Source: Prorocentrum cordatum (taxonomy: Eukaryota > Sar > Dinophyceae > Prorocentrales > Prorocentraceae). Taken from it: 64,000 nt of DNA. Location: NCBI GenBank assembly GCA_963575745.1, contig CAUYUJ010005670.1, positions 253,501-317,500 on the forward strand, read 5' to 3'. The translations under genes were made by a program, and so were the position numbers. Shown here in pieces: positions 1 to 10,985 of the stretch. The notes beneath the pieces are model-generated. The model did not search any database and was not told the origin of the DNA. It saw only the letters and a program-made list of their open reading frames with translations. Position 1 is the first letter of the stretch, and each line of letters opens with the position of its first letter.

Positions 1-117
1 AACCGATGCGCAGACATAATGAAGATAAGCGTGGCAAAGATGAATAGGAGGGAGATGGGGATGAATGCGGTTCAAGACGAGATGTATGATCTTGGAGGGG
101 GGGCAACCATATACATA

Positions 118-144
118 TCTATATATATATATATATATATATAT
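118..144. repeat. (TA)n microsatellite
   Basis: A run of alternating TA just ahead of the first retroelement fragment. Short TA runs of this kind recur at 24866-24915, 25797-25822, 29263-29281 and 49690-49720, usually at the edge of a larger repeat block. Confidence 0.9.
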
Positions 145-189
145 CGAGAACTCTCGGTGGCAGATCGAACGGATGTACCGCGACGGGCA

Positions 190-1310
190 GAAGAACCTCG
201 CGAAAACACTTAAAACAGTCGGATCATGCTCAGCCTGGGGTCCCAGGCGACTTTTCGGGAAAGGCTCGCCGAAGACTCCTTCTGCCCGCTCTGTGGAGAT
301 CACCACTGCGATGACTATCGGAAGTTCTGGGGGGGCCCACTTCTTTTCCAGGCCGAGCATCACCCTCATCCAGGATACGGAGGACATAGCAGACATCGCC
401 CAAGGGGATGATCAACCAGCTTGCTTGTTGCTCCGAGGGCTCATCCCAGCCAGTCTTGCACTGAGGGCAGTAGAGGACACCACACCCAAGCACCCCATCC
501 GTGGGGACAGGTGCCTCCCTGGATCCTCCCGAGCCGAGGGGCGGTTGGCGCCTCGGTTCTGTGGATGGCTCAGGAGGCGCCTTCTCGTCCGACCCCCGTC
601 TCAAGCGAGTTGGATGGGGTGCGGGGGTACGGGATGAAGATTTATCTTTACGCCTCCCGGCAATGGCCAAGGGAATCTCGTGGGGCGCCATACAATCAAT
701 AGAGCAGAGCTCAAAGGGGCCGCAGAGCTCCTCAGGCACACACGAGGGGCCCTCACAGTGGTCGCCGATTCGGCGTACCTCACGCGTGGGCGCAACAGGG
801 CCCCCCCGTAGGAGGATGCCCACCAGTCGTAGGCTCTGGTCAGAGCGTTGGCGAGGGCGAGTGCTCGAGGCCCGCCAGGGGCTGCTGCGGCACCTCAAGG
901 TCAACAGTCATGCCACCGACCCCGAGGTCCGAGCACGTTCTCCAGCCGGGGGCCCTGTCTGTTGCCGGCCGAGCAGGCGAACTGGCTGGAGAGGCTGCCG
1001 CCCGAGCCGCTGTCCCCCAGGAGCTGGTCAGCCGAATGCTGGCATCGGACGCGCTCGCCGAGCAGATCCGTGGGCGGCTGGCTGCACTCCGGATAATGTC
1101 CTGGACCCATTCTCCAGCAGAAGAGGCTCCCGCCGAGACGAAGCGAGCTCAGAGTCAGGAGCGAAGCGAGAAGGCGCTGCAGTATCTCTTGGAGGCGACC
1201 TCCCACTGGCCCCAGGTCCAAGGAGACCAGGTCTCGTGTGGCCGATGCGGGAAGGAGACTCACATGAGGTCTTGTGCCCGCTGGCTCCGCTCACCTTGTC
1301 CCACCAAGCC
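190..1310 (+). mobile_element. LINE-like retrotransposon, 3' fragment A (degenerate)
   Basis: This is the 3' third of a dinoflagellate-type non-LTR element, spread over several frames. In order on the plus strand: a zinc-finger pair of the zf-RVT type (CPLCGD, about 283-300), a conserved spacer motif LLRGLIP (about 430-455), the start of an RNase H domain (SVDGSGG followed by RVGWG, about 555-625), and a Cys/His tail (SCGRCG followed by a late Cys, about 1229-1300). The same order is seen in the two minus-strand copies at 4.2-6.0 and 12.0-18.2 kb, which is why I read the plus strand here rather than the long minus-strand frame 230-904. Endonuclease and reverse transcriptase are absent, so the copy is 5'-truncated, as is usual for LINE insertions. 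Frameshifts make it non-functional. Its 3' edge runs straight into a GGA tract. Confidence 0.65.
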
Positions 1311-1349
1311 CATGGCGGAAGCCCAGGTTGCCGTGGCTGCGAGGAGGAG

Positions 1350-1903
1350 GACGACGACGAGGCGGCGGAGACGAGGGGGAGGAGGAGGAGGAGGAGGAGG
1401 AGGCGGAGGAGGAGGAGGAGGAGAAGGAGGAGGAGGAGAAGGAGGGAGGAGGAGGAGAGAAGGAGGAGGATGAGAAGGAGGAGGAGGAGGAAGAGGCGGA
1501 TGAAGAGGAGGATGAGGAGGAGGAGGAGGAAAAGGAGGAAGGGGAGGACGAGACGCACGAGGAGGAGGAGGAGGAGGAGGAGGAGGAGACGCAGGATGAG
1601 GCAAAGGGGGAGAAGAGGAGGAAGAGGAGAAGGATGATAAGGATGAGGAACAGGAGGAGGAGGAGGAGGAAGAGGAGGGGAAGGAAAAGGAGGAGGAGGA
1701 CGGGAAGGAGGAGGAGGAGGTGGAGGAAGAGGAGGACGATGAGGAGGAAGAGGAGGAGGAGGTGGAGGAAGAGGAGGAGCTGGTGGAGGAAGAGGGAGAA
1801 GAGGAGAAGGAGGAAGGAGATGAGGAGGTGGTTGAGGCAGAGGAGGAAGAGGAGGAGAAGGAGCAGTAGGAGGATGAGGAGGTGCAGGAGGAACAGGAGG
1901 ATC

Positions 1904-1940
<37 letters not shown>

Positions 1941-2130
1941 GGAGGAGGAGGAGGAGGAGGAGGAGGAGGAGGAGGAGGTGGTGGAAGAGGAGGAACAGGA
2001 GGAGGAATCTGAGGACACGGAGGAAGAGGAGGAGGAGGAGGATGAGGAGGAGGATGAGGATGAGGAGGAAGACGAGGAGGAGATGGAGGAGGAGGAGGAG
2101 GAGGAGGAGGAGGAGGAAGAGGAGACATAA
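1350..2130. repeat. GGA-rich purine tract 1
   Basis: About 780 bases of almost pure purine on the plus strand, built from GGA, GAA and GAT triplets with a (GAT)n core at about 1904-1942. Every frame stays open for long stretches (Glu, Arg or Gly runs on plus; Pro, Leu or Ser runs on minus), so the frames here carry no coding signal. Confidence 0.95.
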
Positions 2131-2625
2131 CTTAGATTAGACGATGCGCTGCGCGCGGCTCCACATGATCATACATGCGAGTTGATTTCCATGGCCAGCT
2201 TCGTGCGGCCAGGGGCAGGGCCCGTCTCGAGGGCCTGGAAATAAGCGAGCCCAGTCCGTGCGGGCTGCTTACATCCCTGCACCAAGTTACCACTGCGTCT
2301 ATAGTGGTCGGTCCCAGGGCCGCCACAGGCAGAGCAGGCGAACATCAGTTACTTCTGAGAGCCCACACCCACCTCCCACCACCTCATAGTGTGCGACACG
2401 TGCACAATCAGACCATGGCGAATCGAAGCATGAACCCGCGGAGCCTGGCTAATAGGATTGAAAACGACAGGGGCTAGGCAGGACTCTCGGAACCACTGAA
2501 TTATGGTACCCTTGGACCTCTTGCCTAGATCATAACCGCACTTTTTTGATCTGCGGGGCGAGAGCGAACCTCTTCCGCTGAAAGCTAAGGTTCAGAACCG
2601 CAAACAGGACAGAGCCAACGACGAG
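2131..2625. other. Unassigned spacer between two GGA tracts
   Basis: Ordinary mixed-composition sequence with no frame longer than 100 codons and no motif I recognise. It separates purine tracts 1 and 2. Confidence 0.6.
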
Positions 2626-3332
2626 AAGGAGGAGGAGGAGGAGGAGGAGGAAAAGGAGGAGAAGGAAGACAAGGCGAAGGATGAGGCGGAAGAGGAGGAG
2701 GAGGAGGAGGAGGAGGAGGAGGAGGAGGAAGGGGGAAAAGAAGAGGAGGAGGACGGCAGGAGGAGGAAGAGGAGGAGGAGGAGGAGGAGGAGGAATAGGA
2801 GGAGGAGGAAGAGGAGGAGGAGAAGGAGAAGGAGGAAACGGAGGAGGAGGAGGTGAAGGAAGAGGATAAAGAGAAGGAGGAGGAGGAGGAGGGAGAGGAG
2901 GAGGAGGTGTGAAGGAAGAGAAGAGGAGAATCAGGAGGATGAGGAGGAAGAGGTGGAGGAGGACGAGGGGGAGGAGGAAGGAGAGAAGGAGAGGAGGAGG
3001 TGGAGAAGGACGGGAGGAGGAGGAAAAGGAGGAGGAAGATGAGGAGGAGGAGGAGGAGGAAGAGGAGGAAAACGAGGATGAGGATAAGAGGAGGAGGAGG
3101 AGGAGGAGGAGGAGGAGGAGAAGGGGGGAAGAGGAGGAGGGGGATTTGGAGGAGGAGGAGGACGGGAGGACGAGGACGAGGAGGAGAAGGAGAAGGAGGA
3201 GGAATAGGATGAGGAGGAGGAGAAGGAGGATGAGGAGGAGGAGGAAGAGCAGGAAAGGGAGGAGGATGAGGAGGATGAGGAGGAAGAGGTGGAGGAGGAG
3301 GAGGAGGAGGAGGAGGAGGATAAGGGGAGGCC
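2626..3332. repeat. GGA-rich purine tract 2
   Basis: About 700 bases of (GGA)n with interspersed GAA, GAT and AGGAAG. It has the same strand polarity as tracts 1 and 3. Long frames across it are low-complexity artefacts. Confidence 0.95.
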
Positions 3333-4220
3333 ACTCCTTGGGGGACCCTGAGGTCCAAGCGTCGCTCCCTGCTTCCCACCGGGCGATTTTTCCGTTCGGG
3401 CTCAAACGCCGGGACCCCCACGGGTCGATCCAGCTCGAGACATGCCACAGAAAGCAGGAAAGTGGGTGAGGGTTCAAGAGGTTGGCTCGCGTCTTTCGAC
3501 TGAGTTCTGTTGTGCTCACTGCTTTTAGTGCTCACCGCAGGTCTCAAGAGACGCGTCCAGGGTTGGAAGGAGGAGTTCCACAGGAAGGAGCGGGGGGGCG
3601 GTAGGAGAAAAGGCGAGAAGGTCGTCCCATCCTTGTCGACTTCCCCCTCTTACATCCGGCGGCAATCCTCCACCTCCCCAACCTCCCCCCCGTTATCCTC
3701 CGTCATGATTATTCCTCGTGCACCCTCCGTCTTCCCTTCCTCGGTCCTCCATCGCCCATTATCCTCGCCACCCGCATGTAATGTACATAATACTTGCAGA
3801 GCCTGCTACTCCCTCGGCGCTGCAACCATGGAGGGCGGGGGGTCTGCGAGTATCATACCGCCGGCGCCGTGGCCATGGTGGTCTGAGCGGCGCCTTGACA
3901 CAGCCCGACAGCTCTTCCTCTCTCGTGTCGGCCCTGGGACTCTCTCGTGACCTTGCCCATCACTGGGAAAAGCGGGACGGGTATGCGGGTGCTGCCTGCG
4001 CAGGGCCTCGGAGGGTTCCTCCTCGCTCCTCCTACTTCAACCCGTGCGCGCTCGTGCCCCTCGAAGGCCTGGGAGGAGGAGGAGGAGGAGCTTTTACCGG
4101 GGTGTAGCCCACAGGTGCAGTGCCAGCGCGGAGCATCAGCGGCAGTTCGGGGCTTCGCAAAGCGAAAACAATACCCGCGGGCACCGCCGCCACGCAGCGT
4201 GCTCCAAGCAGGCGGTGCAC
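3333..4220. other. Unassigned region, pyrimidine-rich in part
   Basis: No supported gene. Positions 3650-3770 are CCTCC-rich. The 25-base string at 4045-4069 recurs exactly at 6732-6756, and each copy directly abuts a GGA tract. The last ~100 bases may belong to the 3' end of the minus-strand LINE fragment that follows. Confidence 0.5.
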
Positions 4221-5990
4221 CTCGGTCAACATGGCCACTCGGCACGCAGGACTACCACCTCACCAATCGGGGAGGACCTCCAGCCCCCCGAATTTGACGT
4301 CCAGGGCGAAACCTCCAAACGGAGTCGGGACCTTCGGCCCCGGACCGAGAGGCAACTTCGCCCCAGTTCGTTGGTGGTTTCCGCTCCAAGGGTGGTCCAA
4401 GCGGGCACGGGTCGACGAGCCGCGCTCGCAGTGCCCCCTGCAATCCACCGCTCGGAGCTGGGTATTATCGCGCGAGTGTGCTCCACACGAGCTGCAGAAG
4501 GTAAACGGGCCAACACACCAAAGGCGGTGGCCTACGGCAGGCCAGCACGGGGCCTGCCTGAGCGTCTTGGCCACCTTGGCCACGCGCAGGCACCTTACGC
4601 ATCGCAACTTACCCGCAAACTGGACTATGTCGTGCTCTCCCGCAGGGGCCTCCTCAGCCGTAAGCCTCGGGGGCGGCCGTCCACGGGTCTCGATATCCCG
4701 AGCCGACACTGTACCGGCAGGAGGGCCGACAGCTCGCAGGGTTCTACAGATGTACTTGCACACATACGCGGACAGGCTGGCCGACTTCAACACTCGATCG
4801 TTCGCCTGCAGGTCCTGGGGATGCCTGGACGCTCCGAGCCTAGCAAACTGATCAGCAAACTTGTTACCGAGGCGCCAGTACCTGGCGTCTGCTGACAGGT
4901 GGTCGTCGCGCACAAGCGCGTGACCCTTGATTTTGATCACTTCAACCTCCCCCCAAGGTCGTCCACGCGCCCCCACACCCGTCCCCGCAGGTCGGCGCAC
5001 ATGCACATGCTGCCCGTCGTGGCCTCGCGGCCCTTCTTAAAGCTCGAGACCACCCAATCACAGTCGGATAGGTAGCGAAAGGGCCCGAGCGAGACGTGGA
5101 GGAGGTGCATTCGGAGTCCAAACAGCTCGGCCACCTAAGAATCCTGAAGGAGTCCAGTGAAAGGCCCGCACAGCGAGGCCGTGACATCTAAGCCGCCCCC
5201 CGAAGTTTGGACCACGGACCACCCAGCTCTCTTCGGACGGGGCTCGCACGCAAGAATGGACCCGCAGGACCCGTCGCCGAAAGCCTCGCCCTCCAGGTGG
5301 CCTCCCGGGGGCCTAATCTCCCAGCTGACCTGAAGCTCCAAGGTGGGAGGCAAACACCACTCGACGGGGTCGGGCATGAGACCGTGGCACCACAATGCCC
5401 AGTCCTCGCGGTCGTGCGCACCAGAGCGAAGCGAGTGTGGCAGCATGTAATCTCGCCGATAGCCCCACGTGCCCGGACACGACCCCCAACACAAGTGCCC
5501 CACCGTCCCCCGCTCGAGGCCACACAATTCGCACCAAGGGCTATCGACGAGCCCCACCTCGAATTTGCGAGCTCGACCCCGATATCCATTCGCTGCGAGG
5601 CATCTTGCCGTCGCCTGGTGCAAGGCCGTCCAATCCTTGGCGGCCGACGGCTGGGTTGAGCAGAGGTGGCGAATGGGGGCGAGGAAGGAAGGATGGGAAA
5701 GCGAGGCGAGGTGGGGACACTCTGCGTGCGCAGTGCGGAGGAGCCGATCCTCGACACCCTGCTTGGCGATGTTCTGAATTGTCTGAGGGCACGCTTCACC
5801 TAATTCCAAGACCTCGCCGCGAGCAGTCTTCAGACTGCAGATGCCAGGCCCAGGACCACCCGATTCGCTGGCAGGAGGCAAGGGTCGCTGAGATCGGGCC
5901 TTGGACAAACGACCAAGTCCTGTCCACAGGCCCCCTGGCTCGGGCGAGGCGTTGATCAGCAGCATTGAGGAGAAAGCCGAGCCAATCGAA
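4221..5990 (-). mobile_element. LINE-like retrotransposon, 3' fragment B (degenerate)
   Basis: Minus-strand 3' part of a non-LTR element. Reading from high to low coordinates: a conserved helix-rich stretch (TALHQATARCLAANGY, about 5600-5645), a zf-RVT finger (WCELCGLERGTVGHLCW, about 5480-5535), RNase H (DGSCGS at about 5255-5275 followed by RAGWSVVQ; AELFGLRMHLLH; DCDWVVSSFKKG; IKIKGHALVRDD; GNKFADQFARLGAS), then two Cys clusters of the C-terminal tail (LRCVRCLR, and FCSSCGAH near 4500). It is broken: an in-frame TAG at 5135-5137 lies inside RNase H, and the frame shifts at about 4950-4960. It is a 5'-truncated, inactive copy. The motif order is the evidence; no reverse transcriptase catalytic box is present. 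Confidence 0.8.
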
Positions 5991-6069
5991 TGGGAACCAG
6001 CTGGACCAGACAGCCTGGGCCAACATGAACATGGGACCGACGGTGCAATTATATGCTGGATCTATTGAG

Positions 6070-6731
6070 GCAGCCGGGAGGAGGAGGAGGAGGAGGAGGA
6101 GGAGGAGGAGGAGGAGGAGGAGGAGGAGGAGGAGGAGGAGGGAGGAGGAGGAGGAGGAGGAGGGAGGAGGGATAGGGAGGAGGGAGGAGGGAGGAGGGAG
6201 GAGGGAGGAGGGAGGAAGGAGGAGGGAGGAAGGGAGAGGAGGTGGGAGGGAGGGGAGGAGGGAGGAGGGAGGAGGGTAGGAGGAGGAGGAGGAGGAGGAG
6301 GAGGAGGAGGAGAGGAGGAGGAGGAGGAGGAGGAGGAGAGGAGGAGGAGGAGGGAGGAGGAGGAGAAGGAGGAGGGGAGGAGGAGGAGGAAGAGGAGGAG
6401 AGAGAGGAGGGAGGAACAGGGGGGGAGGAGAAGGAGGAGGAGGAGGAGGAGGAGGAGGAGGAGGAGGAGGAAAACAGGAGGAGAAGGAGGAGGAGGAGGA
6501 GGAGGAGGAGGAGGGAGGAGAGAGGAGGAGAGGAGGAGGAGGGAGGAGGGAGGAGGGAGGAGGGAGGAGGGAGGAGGGAGGAGGGAGGATGGGAGGAGGA
6601 GGAGGAGGAGAGGAGGAGGAGGAGGGGAGGGAGGAGGAGGAGTAGGAGGAGGAGGAGGGAGGAGAGCGAGGAGGAGGGAGGAGGAGGAGAGAGGAACAGG
6701 GAGAGGAGGGCGAGGAGGGGGAGGAGGAGGA
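6070..6731. repeat. GGA-rich purine tract 3
   Basis: About 660 bases of GGA and GGGA repeats, plus-strand purine. It contains a regular (GGAGGGA)n block at about 6171-6275 and again at 6538-6590. It ends 37 bases from the reductase exon at 6768. Confidence 0.95.
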
Positions 6732-6767
6732 TGCGCGCTCGTGCCCCTCGAAGGCCCGGGCCGTGGC

Positions 6768-6827
6768 CTAAGTTCTGCTGGTTCGATTTCCTGTTGGCGT
6801 GGTCCTTGTACAACATGTACGGCGTGC
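6768..6827 (-). CDS. RNR1: Ribonucleotide reductase large subunit, internal exon
   Basis: The minus strand encodes GTPYMLYKDHANRKSNQQNL, the strongly conserved block of the class I ribonucleotide reductase alpha subunit, which makes deoxyribonucleotides. Coding similarity starts after AAG at 6828 and ends at G6768, followed by GCCACG. This gives a 60-nt exon with the same split phase at both ends (G|GC codons), an AG acceptor and a GC donor; GC donors are common in dinoflagellate introns. No neighbouring reductase exon is visible within several kb. An upstream part of the protein lies at 62838-62947 on the same strand. The exon may belong to an intact gene with very long introns or be a stray fragment. 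Family identification is firm; membership in one gene is inference. Confidence 0.8.
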   Translation of the reverse strand, partial: ARRTCCTRTTPTGNRTSRT

Positions 6828-6840
6828 CTTCCGTTGGGCG

Positions 6841-7340
6841 GGAGCTGGGCGGAGGGCAGGCGCGGGGGGGGTCAGCGGCGAGGAGCAGGGACTGCTGGCC
6901 AGGGAGGGAGGAGAGGGACTGCTGGCCGGGGAGGGATGGCTGGCCGGGGAGGGGGGAGGGGACGTGTGGTGGTGGAGATCCTCTGCGGCCAAGAACTCGG
7001 ATGGTCGTACACTCGACCAGGATAGGAAGGATGCGCGGTAAGGATGCAAGGGCCTTGGAGCGCCATGTTGACGTTTTCCGTGCGGAGCGCAGCAGAATGC
7101 CGAAGGATGCCGAATACCGATGGAGCAAGGATGCAAGGGTAGCCTTGGAAAGTTGCCCCATCCTTACTATCATGGTTGACTGTATGACAAGAAGATTCGT
7201 GGTTGCCCCCTCACTGACGGCCTCGGCGATCCAACCACTGGGGGGCCGCAAAAGACGCTGCCAGTAGGCAGCCGTCGGCGCACGGCCACATCTCAAACAG
7301 AGACGCAATAAAAACTACCTGACTCGATCGCCCCGGCTGG
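6841..7340. other. Unassigned region after the reductase exon
   Basis: No supported gene. Positions 6890-6960 hold an imperfect short repeat built on GACTGCTGGCC and GGGGAGGG. The rest is mixed sequence. Confidence 0.5.
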
Positions 7341-7344
7341 CAGA

Positions 7345-8330
7345 ACTCATCATGCGAGTATCACTGCAGCGGTCACGTGCGAATGTGACAAGGCGAACGC
7401 CCTCCAGGACCGCCCGCAGGTGGAAGTGGGCCCCCTCTCTCTCGTGTAAAGCAGGGGCGAACTCCCTCAAGAACCGCCCGCGGGCAGTGGGTCCCCCGGG
7501 GGGCGGGGGCAGGCCCCTCGCAGAGACAGGGGGCCCGCTCAGCGACCCGCCGAGCTCGCAGCGCCAGCGGCAGGCTCGGGAGGAGGACGCGGCCCCGCAA
7601 CGCCAGCAGCGCCAGCGCCGGCCGTCGACCTCTACATGCCCTGGCAAGTCGCGGTCCCGTGAAGGCCTCCACTCCACAACATTCACGCAAAAGGCTGACA
7701 ACCCTGATCTCCGGCTCTTTGTCGGCCAGAACCACGATCAAGCAACGGAGCTTCGCACCGAACAGATCTCCCGTCAACCCAAAAAAGAACGATGGGCAGC
7801 TGCACTTGAATCGACCCTGGACCGAAATGATCAGGATGTTTCGTATCGACAACTTACTGCATTTCGGAGCCATTCGTGGCGAACCGTGGCGTAGCCGCGC
7901 CGACAAGACACGAGTCGGGCGAACCACACTTGTGGCCCTTCTGGCCAGCGACCCTGGGCAACTGCGCACTCTCGCGCGCCGCCTCCGTGGGCGCCGACAG
8001 GGGATCCTCCGCGGCGAAGACTGCACTGATGCTTCGCCGCGCCGCTCTCTCCAGCAGCCCGCTGCGCAGGACGGATCGCCCCCGGCCTCGAAACCAGGGC
8101 CGCCTTCGCCCCCATCGCGAGGTGTCACTGCTGCCCTCTCGGGTGCCCCACCGGGCTCCCGCACCCCCGTCGGCGGCGAGCTAAGGAGGGGAAGCGAGAA
8201 GGAGAGGGCCCTCTCGGAAGGGGAACTGGGACACACAAGTAAATAGACACAGATAACCAGATTCCCCATCTGTTCCCATCTTTTCTGGGTTTCTGTCTTC
8301 CCCCCCACTTCCCATATTTTCCCATATTTT
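7345..8330 (-). mobile_element. Possible remnant of a LINE-like 3' end
   Basis: The minus strand at about 7580-7640 reads GRRWRCWRCGAASSSRACRWRC, which resembles the Cys-rich C-terminal tail of the LINE copies in this window (GH...C..CG...C pattern). The rest of the stretch shows no RNase H or finger motif I can recognise, so this is a weak call. It could be chance in GC-rich sequence. Confidence 0.2.
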
Positions 8331-8559
8331 CTTGGGAATCGACGACTACGTGTGTCTGTGTGTTTTTTGTCCCCTCCTGACTCTCAGAAGGCGGCGGGAC
8401 TTCTCAGAAGCCCTCGCGCCCTGAGAAGCTTTCTGCGTCTTCGGGGAAGGCGCATACGACTTCTCAGAGGGCCTGGGCACTTCCGAGCCTTCTGAGAAGG
8501 CCCGCCCCCGCTCGCTTCCCCCCAGGCTCGCCGCTGATCTGGGGCTTCTAGCCAGTCTT

Positions 8560-8645
8560 GGAGGGGGAGGAGGAGGAGGAGGAGGAGGAGGAGGAGGAGG
8601 AGGGGCAGGAGCAGGAGGAGGAGCAGGAGCAGGAGCAGGAGGAGA
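8560..8645. repeat. GGA/GCAGGA microsatellite
   Basis: (GGA)n grading into (GCAGGA)n. It lies in an otherwise unassigned stretch, 8346-9040, where I see no gene. Confidence 0.85.
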
Positions 8646-9039
8646 CTGCTGCACGGTGTCAGCGAGGGCACTCCTGAGACGCGAGAGGCAGATGTGCCCA
8701 AAAATTGTGCCACCTCGTAACTACTGAAGTGTTGCGCATGCGCACAGATGGCGCACTCGTACGGTGGGTTGGTGCCAGAGTGCGTAATGTATCGCCGACA
8801 CTCTAGATCTAGGAAGCCTCCCCTGCTCCAAACTCCGAATTCAATGTTCACTAGTGTAACGCTACATACAATCACAATGCGGGCTGGAACACGGTGACCG
8901 CGGTTAATAATAAGAAATCCAGCTTGATGCCACAGCAGCTGCCGCTTGGCCGGGAACGACGCCCCACAGACGCCCCGGCCCTCCCTATTTCTCACCCCAC
9001 TCCATTCAAAACTCAAACTCAGGATGAGGAAATGGAGAA

Positions 9040-9345
9040 TGAGGAGAAACCACACGGGCAAGATCAGGGATCACCATCTCACCAGCAAGGAAGGGGGAGC
9101 GGGAGGGAGAGGGAGAGGGAGAGGGCGAGGAAGGAAAGGGAAAAGGAAGGAAAAGGAAAAGGAAGGAAGGGAGGAGCGGGAGGGAGGAAGGAAAGCGAAA
9201 AGGAAGGCAGGAAAGAAGAAGAAGAGGAGGCAGGAGAAGGAAGAGGAAGGAAGGAAGGAAGCGGGAGCGGGAGGAGGAAGGAAAACGAAAAGGAATGCAA
9301 GGGAGAGGAAGAGAGAGGGAGAGGAGGAAGGAATAGAGAGGGGGT
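9040..9345. repeat. GGAA/GGAAG purine tract
   Basis: About 300 purine-rich bases based on GGAAG, GGGAGAGG and GAAAAGGAAG, less regular than the GGA tracts. Frames across it are not credible genes. Confidence 0.85.
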
Positions 9346-9510
9346 GCAGTGAAGTCGAGCCGGCGGTTCGGCACTCGGGCGCCCGCGCAGGCAGCGCGCT
9401 GGAGAACGGGGGAATCTTCGTGGAGGACTGGGACACTGAGAGGAAGTATCAAGAAGAGCTGGAGGTGGTGGAGGAGGAGAAGCGATGACGACGAGAAGGG
9501 AAGGGGGACC

Positions 9511-9690
9511 CACAGATCCGACTCCGTGATTTTTCAATGCGCGGCCCCCAGATGTCTCGACGCACTCTCCGGGACCGGTTTTTCATCTCGAGTCGTGTGT
9601 TGACGGTCCCGAGGCCCGGCGAGGGCCCCTAGGGGCCGACATTTGCGAAACGCATCCGTCTTGATTTTTTCAATGCGTTGGATCTGTGGG
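9511..9690 (+). repeat. Dispersed repeat R1, copy 1
   Basis: About 180 bases whose reverse complement recurs at 63433-63615 with high identity. The repeat carries TGATTTTTTCAATGCG-like strings near both ends in direct orientation. The boundaries match across the two copies. No coding motif is apparent. Confidence 0.8.
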
Positions 9691-10039
9691 GAAGAAGACC
9701 CGTGCAAACCCGACGCGTCAAGGATGTTGCAGAAATCCTCCCTGCAAAATCCCGCTTCATATGTCCCTGCCAGAGCTTTTGTTAACCGCGGGAAGTGCCC
9801 CGCTGGAAAACAGCAGTCTGATAATCATCACTCAAGACAACCGAGCATGTGTGGGAGACCAACGCCACGACTTAACTCAACTGCTGCGCCCTGACACTCG
9901 CAGATCGCATCCGAACATAACTCCTGGGAGTTCAACACCGAAAACAACGAGAAGGTTGCTACCAAACCGTCCTAAGTCGTGCCCGCGCAACATCCCTGGG
10001 ACTTCAACCGTACGAACCCACGACGCTGCTGCAAACGTT
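9691..10039. other. Unassigned region before the satellite
   Basis: No supported gene. AT content rises here compared with the flanks. The far end may hold very diverged copies of the ~80-bp satellite that follows. Confidence 0.45.
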
Positions 10040-10985
10040 CAAGAAGAATGTGCGCGGCGCGAACGCGATGACCACAGTTTGACAAGGAGCCATTGTCTGT
10101 CCTTAACACTGCCGCAAATCATTACAACAAAATGCGCGGCGCGAAGACAAGAGCCACACAACGACCATCCACTGCGAATGCTCGGAACGAGTGTGCACGG
10201 CGCTGCCGCGAGGACCACATTTTGAAAACTACCTGCACTCCATCCTATGTCCGCGGCGCGAATGCAAAAACCGCAAGTTGAAAACGACCGGCCCTCCATC
10301 TTTGAAGATGCTACAAAGGCTTAAAACGAATGAGCGAAGCGCTACGATAAACGCAATAAAACATTACCCACCCTTGATCCGTGAAGATGCTGCAAGCGTT
10401 GGCAGCGAATGCGCGCGACGCGAAAGCGGGAGCCACATTTTGAAAACCACTCGCCCTCCATCCATGGAGGTGCTGCAGAAGTGCTGCAACGAATGTGCAT
10501 GGCGCTAAAGCGACACCACCCTTTGAAAAGGACCAGCCCTCCATACTCGAAACGGTTGCACCAGAAACTTGCAACGAATGCGTGCGGCGCTCAGGCAATA
10601 ACTTTTCTTTGAAAGCTACTTGCCCCCATCATTGAAATAATATGCCAACTGTTCAGACGAATGTGCGCGGTGCGAAAGCCACAATCACATGTTGAAAACG
10701 ACCGACACTCCATCTTTGAAACTGCTGCAAACGTTTAAGACGAATGCGCGCGGTGCTACAGCGAAAGCCACTGTTGACAAGGACCCGCCGAAATTTAAAA
10801 CGAATGTGCGCGGCGTGGAAGCCAGAGCCACATTTTGAAAACGGCCCGCCCTCGACCCTGGAAGAAAAAGAGAACTGTCAAATCGCATATGCGCGGCGTT
10901 AAAGCGAGAACAACATGCTGAAAAGGGCCCGCCCCCCATCCGTGAAACTGTTGCACACGTCAAATTTGAATATTGTACATGGTGA
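10040..10985. repeat. Diverged ~80-bp tandem satellite
   Basis: A core of the form CGAATGyGCGCGGCGCGAA recurs at about 10047, 10131, 10191, 10251, 10328, 10408, 10491, 10577, 10661, 10741, 10801 and 10886. Spacing is mostly 77-87 bases, with three short intervals near 60. Between cores, the phrase CACATTTTGAAAACGACC...CCCTCCATC...GAAGCTGCTGCAAACG is repeated with many substitutions. At least ten units can be followed. No frame is shared between units, so I read this as a non-coding satellite. Confidence 0.85.

Noticed and set aside
230-904. Minus-strand frame of 224 codons with CGVLYCPQCKTGW
   Set aside because: The plus strand of the same bases carries the LINE zinc finger, the LLRGLIP block and RNase H start in the right order, so the minus frame is a shadow.
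10040-10985. CRISPR-like spaced repeats
   Set aside because: Repeats are strongly diverged, spacing varies from 58 to 87, spacers are themselves homologous to one another, and the host is eukaryotic.
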